Source of the DNA: an uncultured bacterium
Lineage (GTDB): Bacteria > Bacillota > Clostridia > Oscillospirales > Ruminococcaceae
Reading direction: 5' to 3'
DNA: 15,673 bases
Assembly (NCBI GenBank): GCA_905214345.1
Contig: CAJMLV010000054.1
Span: 1-15,673 of the forward strand
In this document: positions 5,058-14,423 of the stretch, piece by piece
Layout: every line of letters begins with the position of its first letter
How positions within the stretch are numbered: the first letter of the stretch is position 1
The notes under the pieces: generated by a model
Told to the model about the DNA's origin: nothing
Databases searched by the model: none
The model's input: the letters and a program-made list of their open reading frames with translations, nothing else
Translations under genes and position numbers: made by a program

Positions 5058-6284
5058 TCAGGTGCGGTAGTCGCCGTTGATCTTGACGTAATCGTAGGTC
5101 AGATCACAGCCCCAGGCCTTGGCCGTGGCGTCGCCGCAGCCCAGGTCCACCAGGATCTGGATCTCGCTTTCCTTCAAAATCTTGGCGGCTTCCTCCTCGC
5201 TGAAGATGTGATGGGCGGCGTTTTCGCACACCAGCACCTCACCGGCAACGCTCTTCAGGCGGACGCTGGTCTTGTCGATGGAGAAATCCCCCGGCGTGTA
5301 CCCGATGGCGCAAAGCACGCGGCCCCAGTTGGCGTCGGCGCCGAACATGGCGGCCTTGAACAGGGTGGAGTGGATGACGCTCTTGGAAACATCCCGGGCC
5401 ACCTGCAGGGTGGGGGCGCCGGTGACCACACATTCCAGCAGCTTGGTGGCGCCTTCGCCGTCCCCGGCCAGTTCCCGGCAGAGGGTCTCGGCGACCTGGG
5501 TCAGGGCAGCCAGGAAGGTGTTGTAGTCCTCGCTGTCGGCGGCCACAGGGGCATTGCCCGCAAGACCCGAGGCCAGCAGCATCACCGTGTCATTGGTGGA
5601 GGTATCGCCGTCCACCGAAATCTGATTGAAGGTGGCGGGCACCACGGTGGACAGGGCTTTCTGGAGCACGGCGGGCTCCATGGCGGCGTCGGTGGTGATG
5701 AAGAGCAGCATGGTGGCCATGTTGGGGTGGATCATGCCGGAACCCTTGGCGATGGCACCCATGCGGCAGGTCTTGCCGCCCAGGGTGAACTCCACGGCCA
5801 CCTGCTTGGGATGGGTGTCGGTGGTCATGATGGCGAAAGCGGCGCTCAGGCTGCCTTCGGGGCTGTGGGCCAGCTTGGCGGCAGCGTCCGGGATGCCGGC
5901 GGCGAAAGGCGCGATGGTCATGGCCTGGCCGATGACGCCGGTGGAGGAGGGCAGCACGTCCTTCTCGTCAATGCCCAGAGCCTGGGCAGCCAGACGGCAG
6001 GTTTCCCGGGCCAGTTCCACCCCGCCGGGGGCGCAGGTGTTGGCGTTGCCGGAGTTGACCAGGATGGCCTGGGCGTAGCCGTCGGCCAGATGTTCCCGGT
6101 CCACCGTGATGGGCGCGCCGTAGACCTTGTTGGTGGTATAGCAGGCAGCGCCCGCACAGCGCACATCCGCTTTGATGATGGCCAGGTCCGGCTTGGAATG
6201 GTTGCGCCGGATGCCGCAGTGCACGCCCGCGGCGGAAAATCCCTGGGGCGCGCAGATGCCGCCCTCGATCTTGGTAATGTTCAT
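5058..6284 (-). CDS. argJ: Glutamate N-acetyltransferase (ArgJ, self-cleaving)
   Basis: The 408-residue ArgJ precursor moves the acetyl group from N-acetylornithine to glutamate, regenerating N-acetylglutamate. The self-cleavage site is clear: MIHPNMATML at 184-193, cut between A190 and T191, with T191 becoming the nucleophile of the beta chain. The STGVIG loop (114-119) would supply the oxyanion hole, and SGNANTCAPGG (78-88) is typical. The ATG at 6282-6284 has GGGGGAG four bases upstream; an in-frame TTG 15 bases earlier would start inside that site and is rejected. Whether it also uses acetyl-CoA (bifunctional ArgJ) cannot be read from sequence; no argA is present in the window. Confidence 0.97.
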   Translation of the reverse strand: MNITKIEGGICAPQGFSAAGVHCGIRRNHSKPDLAIIKADVRCAGAACYTTNKVYGAPITVDREHLADGYAQAILVNSGNANTCAPGGVELARETCRLAAQALGIDEKDVLPSSTGVIGQAMTIAPFAAGIPDAAAKLAHSPEGSLSAAFAIMTTDTHPKQVAVEFTLGGKTCRMGAIAKGSGMIHPNMATMLLFITTDAAMEPAVLQKALSTVVPATFNQISVDGDTSTNDTVMLLASGLAGNAPVAADSEDYNTFLAALTQVAETLCRELAGDGEGATKLLECVVTGAPTLQVARDVSKSVIHSTLFKAAMFGADANWGRVLCAIGYTPGDFSIDKTSVRLKSVAGEVLVCENAAHHIFSEEEAAKILKESEIQILVDLGCGDATAKAWGCDLTYDYVKINGDYRT

Positions 6285-6324
6285 CTTTCTCCCCCTCAAT
6301 TCAACTCGCGGTCTTTGCCGCGTC

Positions 6325-7266
6325 TTACAGAGCCAGGCCGGCGGTCTCGTCCAGGCCCAGCATCAGGTTCATGCACTGCACCGCCGCGCCGGAGGAACCC
6401 TTGCCCAGGTTGTCGAAGCGGCTGATGAGCTGGATCTGGCCGCCGTCCGGGGAGGCAGTGACGAAAATTTCCATGCTGTCCTTCCCCGCCAGAGCGTTGG
6501 AGGGCAGGAACCCCGGCAGGGCGTCGGGGTCAAACGGGTGAACGGTGATCACCGGGCTGCCCGCATAATAGTCGGACAGGGCGGCAGCCAGGTCTTTGGC
6601 GTCACCGTTGAGCTGGCCGCGCTGCAGCTGCACCACCGTTTCCATACCGGCGTAGTAGTCCCCCACCACCGGGCAGAAGACCGGGGCGGTGTGCAGGCCG
6701 CAGACAGCCATCATCTCGGGCAGGTGCTTGTGGTGCAAGGTCAGGCCGTAGGGACGGGGGGCATACAGCCCTTCGTCGGTGCGCTCGGCCTCATACTGGG
6801 CGATCATGGACTTGCCGCCGCCGGAGTACCCGGTGAGGCTGAAGCAGCACAGGGCGGCTTCCGGAGCCAGCAGGCCGCGGCGCACCAGAGGCGCCACCGG
6901 GGCGATGAAGCCGGAAGCATGACAGCCGGGCACCGCCACCCGGGTGGCGGTTTTCAGCGCCTTGCGGGTGTTGTCCAGTTCGGGCATGCCGTACAGCCAG
7001 CCGGAAGCGGTGCGGTGGGCGGTGGAGGTGTCCAGGATGCGGACATCCTCTTTCACCAGCGGGATGATCTCCTTCGCCGCCGCGTCGGGCAGGCAGAGGA
7101 AGGTCAGGTCGCTCCGGTTGATGACCGCCGCCCGGGCGTTCGGGTCCTTCCGGTCGGCTTCGGCGATGGTCAGCAGTTCAAATTCCGGGCGAGCGGCCAG
7201 ACGGTCGGCGATGCGCAGGCCGGTGGTGCCGGAGGACCCGTCCACAAAAATACGATACTTTTTCAC
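6325..7266 (-). CDS. argC: N-acetyl-gamma-glutamyl-phosphate reductase, short (type 2) form
   Basis: The 313-residue protein reduces N-acetylglutamyl phosphate with NADPH to the semialdehyde. It has the glycine-rich loop VDGSSGTTGLRI (8-19) and the catalytic cysteine C115 in VPGCHASGF. Length and the F/VDGxxGTTGL start place it with the short type 2 ArgC group rather than the roughly 345-residue type 1 proteins common in Bacillus. I chose the GTG at 7264-7266 (then KKYRIFVDG) because sequence upstream in the same frame is argH read out of frame. The ribosome-binding site is weak (GGGTG at six bases). The gene starts 20 bases after the argH stop, suggesting coupling. Confidence 0.95.
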   Translation of the reverse strand: MKKYRIFVDGSSGTTGLRIADRLAARPEFELLTIAEADRKDPNARAAVINRSDLTFLCLPDAAAKEIIPLVKEDVRILDTSTAHRTASGWLYGMPELDNTRKALKTATRVAVPGCHASGFIAPVAPLVRRGLLAPEAALCCFSLTGYSGGGKSMIAQYEAERTDEGLYAPRPYGLTLHHKHLPEMMAVCGLHTAPVFCPVVGDYYAGMETVVQLQRGQLNGDAKDLAAALSDYYAGSPVITVHPFDPDALPGFLPSNALAGKDSMEIFVTASPDGGQIQLISRFDNLGKGSSGAAVQCMNLMLGLDETAGLAL

Positions 7267-7286
7267 AACAAACACCCGGTTTCTGT

Positions 7287-8666
<1,380 letters not shown>

Positions 8667-8716
8667 AAAAGTACCTCACTTTCGGTTGAAAGGCGTCCTG
8701 TTGCAGGAACGCCAAA

Positions 8717-8748
8717 GCCGCCAAGGAGGGAAAATCCTCCCCGGCGGC
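8717..8748 (-). terminator. argG-argH intercistronic hairpin (attenuator or processing element)
   Basis: On the minus-strand RNA, 8736-8748 pairs with 8717-8729 in a continuous 13-bp stem if two G-U pairs are allowed, with a six-base loop. Only UUU then GGCGUU follows, so termination would be partial at best. It may lower expression of the downstream genes relative to argG, or protect the argG message. Confidence 0.55.
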
Positions 8749-8778
8749 AGTATCGGGTTACGGTCGTTGCGTCAGAAA

Positions 8779-10017
8779 TCAGTCGATGGCGGGCCAGTTC
8801 TTGGCCAGCTTGGCGCGCTCGGCGATGGGCAGGCCGAACAGGTTGATGAAGCCGCTGGCGTCGGCCTGATTGTAGTCCTCATCCTCGCCGAAGGAAGCTG
8901 TCTGCTCGTCATAGAGGGTGAAGGGGCTGGTGACGCCGGCGTTGATCATGTTGCCCTTGTACAGCTTCAGGGTCACATCGCCGGTGACGGTCTTTTCCAG
9001 CTGATCCACAAAGGCGCTGATGGCTTCCCGCAGGGGGGTGAACCACTGGCCGTTGTAGACGAGATCGGCCATCTTCTGGGCCACGATCTCCTTGAAGTGG
9101 GCGCTTTCCTTGTCCAGGGTGATGGTTTCCAGCACGTTCAGCGCCTTGTACAGGATGGCGCCGCCGGGGGTCTCGTACACGCCGCGGCTCTTCATGCCCA
9201 CCAGACGGTTTTCCACGATGTCCAGCAGGCCGATGCCGTTGGCGCCGCCGATCTTGTTCAGGGTCTCCACGATCTCCACGGCGCCCATCTCCTTGCCGTC
9301 GATGGCGGTGGGGATGCCCTTTTCAAAGTGGATGGTCACATAGGTGGGGGTGTCGGGAGCCTGTTCGGGGCTGACGCCCAGCTCCAGGAAGCCTTCCTTG
9401 TTGTACTGGGGCTCGTTCTTGGGATCTTCCAGGTCCAGACCCTCATGGCTCAGGTGCCACAGGTTCTTGTCCTTGGAGTAGTTGGTCTCCCGGCTGATCT
9501 TCAGGGGGATGTTGTGAGCCTCGGCGTAGTCGATCTCCTCGTCACGGCTCTTGATATCCCATTCCCGCCAGGGGGCGATGATGGCCATATCGGGAGCGAA
9601 GGCCTTCAGGGTCAGCTCAAAGCGGACCTGGTCGTTGCCCTTGCCGGTGCAGCCGTGGCAGATGGCGTCGGCGCCTTCCTTGATGGCGATCTCGGCCAGA
9701 GCCTTGGCGATGCAGGGACGGGCGTGAGAGGTGCCCAGCAGGTAATCCTCATACTTGGCGCCGGCCTTCAGGCAGGGCCAGATGTAGTTTTCCACATAGT
9801 CCTTCTTCAGGTCCAGCACATACAGCTTGGAAGCGCCGGTCTTCTTGGCCTTCTCTTCCAGGCCGTCCAGCTCGGTGCCCTGGCCCACGTCGCCGGAAAC
9901 GGCGATAACTTCGCAGTTGTTGTAGTTTTCCTTCAGCCAGGGAATGATGATGGAGGTATCCAGACCGCCGGAGTAGGCCAGAACGACCTTCTTGATATCC
10001 TGCTTGTTCTTTTTCAT
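8779..10017 (-). CDS. argG: Argininosuccinate synthase
   Basis: The 412-residue enzyme joins citrulline and aspartate using ATP. It has the N-type ATP pyrophosphatase loop AYSGGLDTS (14-22) and the conserved GCTGKGNDQVRFE (122-134); EGADAICHG and the C-terminal KNWPAID-type ending also fit. The length is usual. It is the first gene of the operon, behind a strong promoter and ARG box. Lysine-rich N-terminus MKKNKQDIKK precedes the first strand. Codon choice is more optimised than in the downstream genes, suggesting high expression. Confidence 0.98.
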   Translation of the reverse strand: MKKNKQDIKKVVLAYSGGLDTSIIIPWLKENYNNCEVIAVSGDVGQGTELDGLEEKAKKTGASKLYVLDLKKDYVENYIWPCLKAGAKYEDYLLGTSHARPCIAKALAEIAIKEGADAICHGCTGKGNDQVRFELTLKAFAPDMAIIAPWREWDIKSRDEEIDYAEAHNIPLKISRETNYSKDKNLWHLSHEGLDLEDPKNEPQYNKEGFLELGVSPEQAPDTPTYVTIHFEKGIPTAIDGKEMGAVEIVETLNKIGGANGIGLLDIVENRLVGMKSRGVYETPGGAILYKALNVLETITLDKESAHFKEIVAQKMADLVYNGQWFTPLREAISAFVDQLEKTVTGDVTLKLYKGNMINAGVTSPFTLYDEQTASFGEDEDYNQADASGFINLFGLPIAERAKLAKNWPAID

Positions 10018-10055
10018 GGTAGAGCACCCTTTCTCTTTGCTTCACAGCGCGTGGC

Positions 10056-10069
10056 TGAATATTTATTCA
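10056..10069. promoter_or_regulatory. ARG box (ArgR/AhrC operator)
   Basis: TGAATATTTATTCA is a perfect palindrome and fits the TGAATWWWWATTCA core of the ArgR/AhrC operator exactly. It lies about 7-20 bases after the expected argG transcription start, where bound repressor with arginine would block initiation or early elongation. Confidence 0.88.
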
Positions 10070-10082
10070 TCTGATGTTTCTT

Positions 10083-10110
10083 ATTATACACGCCATTTTG
10101 CCAAAATCAA
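10083..10110 (-). promoter_or_regulatory. Promoter of the argGHCJBD operon
   Basis: On the minus strand TTGATT (10105-10110), a 16-bp gap and a perfect TATAAT (10083-10088). Transcription would start near 10076, giving a leader of about 60 bases containing the ARG box and an AAAGGG ribosome-binding site before argG. Confidence 0.85.
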
Positions 10111-10205
10111 GGCGGAATTTCCTACAAACAGACCCCACTTGCGCCCAAAATTTTGTATAAATTTCCATATATTTGCAGTCCATTTTCATTTGCACCGCAA
10201 TTTAA

Positions 10206-10219
10206 TGAATTTTTATACA
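10206..10219. promoter_or_regulatory. Second, imperfect ARG box
   Basis: TGAATTTTTATACA differs from the operator core at one position. It lies 150 bp upstream of the first box, so the arginine repressor could bind both and loop the DNA. It is AT-rich, so chance is possible. Confidence 0.5.
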
Positions 10220-10230
10220 TTGTATCGTGT

Positions 10231-11733
10231 TCACAGGCCGTACAGGTCGGTGTACTTGCGGCGCAGGTAGGCAGTGTAATGCTTTGCATCAAATTCCCCG
10301 CCGCACAGGCTGCGCACCAGTTCCGCCGGTTCCCGGCTGTTGCCGTAGCGCCACAGCCGGGCGCACAGGGCATCCTTCAGCGGGGCCAGGTCGCCTTTTT
10401 CCATGTGGGCTTCCAGCACGCCATCCCCCAGTTTGGCGGTGATGTCGTCCCAGGCCTGGGCGGCGTAGGCGCTGCCCAGGGCGTAGCTGGGGAAGTAGCC
10501 CATATCGCCCCCGGCCCAGTGGATGTCCTGCAAAACACCGCGGGCGTTGTCCGGCACATCCAGCCCCAGGTATTCCTTATATTTGGCGTTCCAGGCTTCG
10601 GGCAGGTCCTTTACGGCCAGAGTGCCCTGGAGCAGGGCTTTTTCCAGCTCGTACCGCACCATGATGTGCAAGGCATAGGTCAGCTCGTCGGCCTCGGTGC
10701 GGATAAGCCCCGGTTCCGCCCGGTTGGCGGCACGGTAGAGTTCTTCCTCGGTGAAATCGGCGGTCTGTTCGGGGAAAATTTCCCGCAGGATGGGCCACAG
10801 GCAGTGGATGAAGGCCCGGGACCGGCCCACCATGTTCTCAAACAGGCGGCTCTGGCTTTCGTGCAGGCCCATGGTGGCCCCGCCCGCCAGCACAGTGAAG
10901 TCACAGGCCGGGTCCACATGCAGCTCATACAGGGCGTGGCCGCCCTCGTGGGCCACGCTGTAAAGGCTGCTCAGCACATCCCGCTGCATATAATGGGTGG
11001 TGATGCGCACATCCCCGTGCCAGAACCCTTCGGTGAAGGGGTGTTCGCTCTCGGCCAGCACGCAGTGGTCGGGGTCCAGCCCCCACAGGTCCATGATCCG
11101 CCGGGCCAGTTCCCGCTGGCCTTCCAGGGGCCAGTCCCGGTCCAGGAAGTCGGTGCGCACCGGCTTGCCCCGCTGCTGGATCTCTTTCAAAAGGGGCAGA
11201 ATCTCCGCCCGCAGAGCCGCGAAGAAGGTATCGCACTGGGCGATGGTCAGGCCCCGCTCGTACCGGTCCAGCCAGGCTTCGTAGGGGTCCTTGTCCGGGG
11301 CAAAGTACCCGGCCTGACGGCGGCGGGCGTCCACGATCTTTTCCAGATAAGGGGCAAAGGCGTCGAAATCGTCGGAGCGCTTGGCCCGGCCCCAGGCGGG
11401 CACCGCCTGCTGCACCAGACCGGTAAAGGCGGCGTATTCATCCGCCGGGATGCGGGCGATCTCATCGTAGCGGCGGCGCAGTTCCCGCACCTCGGCGGCG
11501 GTGAGCTCGTCCAGGTCGGCGGCTTCCGCCTCTTTCAGCAGGGCTTCGGTCTCGGGGTTGACCAGCGCGTCAAAGGAGATGCGGCTGAGCATCTCGGCGG
11601 CCCGGGCACGGCCGTCCTCGCTGCGGGCGGGGGCGGCGGTGGCTTCGTCATAGCTCATCACGGCCTGGGCATACTGGCAGGCGTAGAGTTTATCTTCCAG
11701 GGCGCGGAGTTTTTCGGTGAACTGTTCGGGCAT
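10231..11733 (-). CDS. M32-family metallocarboxypeptidase
   Basis: The 500-residue protein has the M32 marks: HPF (231-233), DVRITT (241-246), the zinc site HEGGH (262-266), and HESQSRLFE (291-299), whose E292 lies 30 residues after the first His as the third ligand. M32 enzymes (carboxypeptidase Taq/Pfu) remove most C-terminal residues except proline, in the cytoplasm; the protein has no signal peptide. I chose the ATG at 11731-11733; the ATG 18 bases earlier overlaps the GCAGGAGG ribosome-binding site. Single-gene unit; no terminator seen, so some read-through into the arginine operon is possible. Confidence 0.96.
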   Translation of the reverse strand: MPEQFTEKLRALEDKLYACQYAQAVMSYDEATAAPARSEDGRARAAEMLSRISFDALVNPETEALLKEAEAADLDELTAAEVRELRRRYDEIARIPADEYAAFTGLVQQAVPAWGRAKRSDDFDAFAPYLEKIVDARRRQAGYFAPDKDPYEAWLDRYERGLTIAQCDTFFAALRAEILPLLKEIQQRGKPVRTDFLDRDWPLEGQRELARRIMDLWGLDPDHCVLAESEHPFTEGFWHGDVRITTHYMQRDVLSSLYSVAHEGGHALYELHVDPACDFTVLAGGATMGLHESQSRLFENMVGRSRAFIHCLWPILREIFPEQTADFTEEELYRAANRAEPGLIRTEADELTYALHIMVRYELEKALLQGTLAVKDLPEAWNAKYKEYLGLDVPDNARGVLQDIHWAGGDMGYFPSYALGSAYAAQAWDDITAKLGDGVLEAHMEKGDLAPLKDALCARLWRYGNSREPAELVRSLCGGEFDAKHYTAYLRRKYTDLYGL

Positions 11734-11765
11734 AGGGGTTCCCTCCTGCATAAAATTCTATGGTC

Positions 11766-11774
11766 ATTATACCA
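11766..11774 (-). promoter_or_regulatory. Extended -10 promoter of the M32 carboxypeptidase gene
   Basis: TGGTATAAT on the minus strand, about 33 bases before the start codon. The -35 region is GC-rich and poor; the extended -10 may compensate. Confidence 0.65.
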
Positions 11775-11811
11775 CGCCGCCTTCCGGTGCGCCATTGTGC
11801 CCGGGCGCATT

Positions 11812-11840
11812 TTGTGGTATGTTAAACGTATACTTTATAT
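11812..11840 (+). promoter_or_regulatory. Promoter candidate for the glycosyltransferase gene
   Basis: TTGTGG (11812-11817), 17 bases, TTATAT (11835-11840); TATACT at 11829-11834 is an alternative -10. It lies in a short AT-rich island, 18 bases before the start codon and divergent from the carboxypeptidase promoter. Confidence 0.5.
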
Positions 11841-11858
11841 ATAGAGAGGGGAGTTCCC

Positions 11859-12734
11859 ATGTCCGCCGCCGAACAGCCGCTTGTCAGTGTCATCGTACCC
11901 ATCTACAACGCCAAAAAGCATATTGCCCGCTGTGTGGAGAGTATCCGCCGCCAGACCTACCGGAATCTGGAGATCCTGCTGCTCAACGACGGCAGCAGCG
12001 ACGTGAGCGGGCCGATCTGCGCCATGTACGCCAAGGTGGACAGCCGCATCACCCTCATCGACAAGGCCAACAGCGGGGTATCCGCCACCCGCAACCTGGG
12101 TATGCGGGCCGCCAAAGGCAAGTACCTGCAGTTTGTGGATGCCGACGACACCCTGCAGCCCTACGCCACCGAAATGCTGGTGCAAAAGGCGGAGGAAAAC
12201 GCCGCCGACATGGTCATTGCCCACTACAACCGGGTGGAGCCCCCCAAGGAACGGCAGGCCCAGCGTGCCCCCCGCATGCCGGAGGAGGTGGACCCCGGGT
12301 TCGACCCCTTCACCCGGGTGCAGACCTTCGGCTTTCTCATGGAAGGCTACATGGGCAAGGCCCAGTTTGCCTACGGCCTGATGCAGGAGCCCGCCAGCTT
12401 CTACTACGGGGTGATGTGGAACAAGCTCTACCGGGCGGACATCGTGCGGGAGCATAGCGACATCGCCTGCAGCGAGGAACTGGATTACAGCGAGGACTTT
12501 TATTTCAACCTCAGCTTCATCCGGTATGCGGAGCGGTTTTATGCCCTGTCCACCCCCATCTACAACTATGTGCAGAACCCCGAAAGCCTGGTGCACAACC
12601 TGAACCCGGTGAAGGTGCTGACCACCCGGTGGGAACTGCTCACCTATTATAAGGACCTGTACCGGGACCTGGGGCTGTACGAGGCCAACAAGTACCGTCT
12701 GAACCGGTATTTCTTCGGCATTGCCGAAAGCTGA
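11859..12734 (+). CDS. Family 2 glycosyltransferase
   Basis: A 291-residue GT-A fold enzyme: VSVIVPIYN (9-17), NDGSSD (43-48), NSGVSATRN (71-79), the metal-binding DADD (94-97), WNKLYR (187-192) and SEDFYFNL (211-218), the usual order in GT2 enzymes that transfer a sugar from a nucleotide donor to cell-wall or exopolysaccharide precursors. It has no transmembrane segment or extra C-terminal domain. The ATG follows AGGGGAG at six bases. It stands alone between its own promoter and terminator rather than in a polysaccharide cluster, so donor and acceptor cannot be inferred. The catalytic residues are present. Confidence 0.93.
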   Translation: MSAAEQPLVSVIVPIYNAKKHIARCVESIRRQTYRNLEILLLNDGSSDVSGPICAMYAKVDSRITLIDKANSGVSATRNLGMRAAKGKYLQFVDADDTLQPYATEMLVQKAEENAADMVIAHYNRVEPPKERQAQRAPRMPEEVDPGFDPFTRVQTFGFLMEGYMGKAQFAYGLMQEPASFYYGVMWNKLYRADIVREHSDIACSEELDYSEDFYFNLSFIRYAERFYALSTPIYNYVQNPESLVHNLNPVKVLTTRWELLTYYKDLYRDLGLYEANKYRLNRYFFGIAES

Positions 12735-12757
12735 CTTTTTCCGTTTACAAACAGGAA

Positions 12758-12791
12758 GCCGTCCCCTTATGCGGGGGCGGCCTTGTTTTTT
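12758..12791 (+). terminator. Terminator of the glycosyltransferase gene
   Basis: GCCGTCCCC (12758-12766) pairs with GGGGGCGGC (12773-12781) with one G-U pair, followed by CTTG and six Ts. It begins 24 bases after the stop. Confidence 0.88.
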
Positions 12792-12848
12792 CCGGGGGAT
12801 ATTCCGGGTAAAACCGGCGTAAAATCCCGGTGGGGCGCTGCAAAGCAA

Positions 12849-12877
12849 TTGCGTTTGCGCCGGGGATATGGTAAAAT
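12849..12877 (+). promoter_or_regulatory. Promoter of the CNNM/CBS gene
   Basis: TTGCGT (12849-12854), 17 bases, TAAAAT (12872-12877), with TGG as extended -10. The start would be near 12884, giving a leader of about 77 bases that ends in eight Cs. Confidence 0.75.
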
Positions 12878-12960
12878 AGCCAGTATGCTGGCTGCGTGCA
12901 ACCGTTTGCAGGCCCGGCAAAAAATGCAATACAGAAAGTAGAGTTGATCGTTCCCCCCCC

Positions 12961-14220
12961 ATGGAAGAGGACAGTATTATCACCATCATCCTGATCGTGG
13001 CATTGGTGGCGATGTCGGCGTTTTTCTCCGCATCCGAGACCGCCTTCTCATCGCTGAACCTGATCCGGCTGCGTTCCCGGGCCGAAGCGGGCGACAAACC
13101 CGCCGGCAAGGCCCTGAACCTGGCTGAAAAGTTCGACCGGCTGCTGAGCACCATCCTCATCGGCAACAACATCGTGAACATTGCGGCGGCGTCCCTGGGC
13201 ACGGTGTTCTTCTCCAGCCTGTTGGGCCCGGTGTACGGCCCCACCGCCTCCACGGTGGCGCTGACCGTCATTGTGCTGATCTTCGGCGAGATCACCCCCA
13301 AGGGTCTTGCCAAGGAAATGCCCGAGACCCTGGCGGTGGCTTTCTCCCCCATCCTGAATGCGCTGGTCACCCTGTTCACCCCGCTGAACTTCATCTTCGG
13401 CAAGTGGAAGGACTTTCTGGCGCGGCGGTTCCATTCGGACGAGCGGGACACCGTGACCGAAGGCGAACTGGTGACCATGGTGAGCGAAGCCGAAAAGGAC
13501 GGCGAGATCACCGACCGGGAAAGCGAACTGATCCGCAGTGCCATCAGCTTTGATGATGTGGAAGTGGAAGACGTACTGATCCCCCGGGTGGACGTGGTGG
13601 CTGTGGCCGACGACGCCGACCTGGACGAGGTGGCCGACCTGTTTGCCGAAAGCGGCTATTCCCGCCTGCCGGTGTACCATGAGAACATCGACAACATCAT
13701 CGGCGTGGTACACGAGAAAGATTACTTCGTGGCCGCCCGCCGGGGCGACGCGGAGCCGGAAAAGCTCATCGCCCCCGCTTTGTACACCACTTCCGGCAGC
13801 CGTATCTCCGAACTGATGCGCACCATGCGTGAGAGCAAGCACCACATGGCCATCGTGGTGGACGAATACGGCGGCACCGCCGGTATCGTCACCCTGGAGG
13901 ACATCCTGGAAGAGCTGGTGGGCGAGATCTGGGACGAACACGACGACGTGGTGGAGGAAGTCCGCCCCCAGAGCAACGGCAGCTGGCTCATCGCCGGTGA
14001 CGCCGGTGTGGATGACGTGGCGGAGGAACTGTCCATCCGCGATAAGGGCAAGGCTGTGTCCATCAGCGGCCTTGTGCAGGAAAAACTGGGCGGTCTGCCC
14101 AAGGTGGGCGACCATTTCCGCTGGGGCAAGTACGAGGGCATCGTCACCCGTACCACCCACCGCCGGGTGCAGGAAGTGCGCCTGACCCTGCTGGAACCCG
14201 AAGCCGTTCCCCAGGAATAA
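12961..14220 (+). CDS. CNNM/DUF21-CBS-CorC membrane protein (HlyC/CorC family)
   Basis: The 419-residue protein has the standard three-part layout. The CNNM/DUF21 membrane domain covers about 5-150, with hydrophobic segments at 6-24, 62-90, 96-110 and 122-147 and the GEITPK motif at 109-114. A CBS pair covers about 205-325 (SRLPVY 234-239; DEYGGTAGIVTLED 301-314), and a CorC_HlyC domain runs from about 335 to 412. Characterised relatives (CorC, MpfA/YhdP) export or regulate magnesium; the old hemolysin label is misleading. The ATG is the natural start of the family N-terminus, but no ribosome-binding site precedes it; instead there is a run of eight Cs. Single-gene unit with its own promoter and terminator. 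Confidence 0.95.
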   Translation: MEEDSIITIILIVALVAMSAFFSASETAFSSLNLIRLRSRAEAGDKPAGKALNLAEKFDRLLSTILIGNNIVNIAAASLGTVFFSSLLGPVYGPTASTVALTVIVLIFGEITPKGLAKEMPETLAVAFSPILNALVTLFTPLNFIFGKWKDFLARRFHSDERDTVTEGELVTMVSEAEKDGEITDRESELIRSAISFDDVEVEDVLIPRVDVVAVADDADLDEVADLFAESGYSRLPVYHENIDNIIGVVHEKDYFVAARRGDAEPEKLIAPALYTTSGSRISELMRTMRESKHHMAIVVDEYGGTAGIVTLEDILEELVGEIWDEHDDVVEEVRPQSNGSWLIAGDAGVDDVAEELSIRDKGKAVSISGLVQEKLGGLPKVGDHFRWGKYEGIVTRTTHRRVQEVRLTLLEPEAVPQE

Positions 14221-14252
14221 GCCCTGACCTGTCTTTTTGCATCAACCATACC

Positions 14253-14288
14253 GCCGGGCGGCCCCGCAGGGGCCGCCCGGCTTTTGTT
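14253..14288 (+). terminator. Terminator of the CNNM/CBS gene
   Basis: A perfect 13-bp GC-only stem (14253-14265 with 14269-14281), three-base loop, then TTTTGTT. It begins 33 bases after the stop. Confidence 0.93.
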
Positions 14289-14335
14289 ATGCCCAAAAAT
14301 TCCGTGCAGCCGCCCAAAAAACCTGTCCGCAGCGG

Positions 14336-14364
14336 TTGCATCCCGGGGTGACGGGCGGTATAAT
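14336..14364 (+). promoter_or_regulatory. Promoter of the permease gene
   Basis: TTGCAT (14336-14341), exactly 17 bases, TATAAT (14359-14364). The expected start near 14371 would leave only about 11 bases before the ATG at 14382, which argues for the later start codon. Confidence 0.88.
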
Positions 14365-14423
14365 AAGGAACGCGCGCCGGGATGCCCGGCGTGATTCTGT
14401 ACAAAAATGGAGCGGATGTTTTG

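Noticed and set aside
12924..12941. Five-codon upstream reading frame (MQYRK) before the CNNM gene
   Set aside because: No ribosome-binding site and no regulatory codon pattern; likely chance.
11835..13544. 569-codon minus-strand frame opposite the glycosyltransferase and the CNNM gene
   Set aside because: It crosses two clear plus-strand genes and their terminator; the translation is low-complexity and changes character at the gene boundary.
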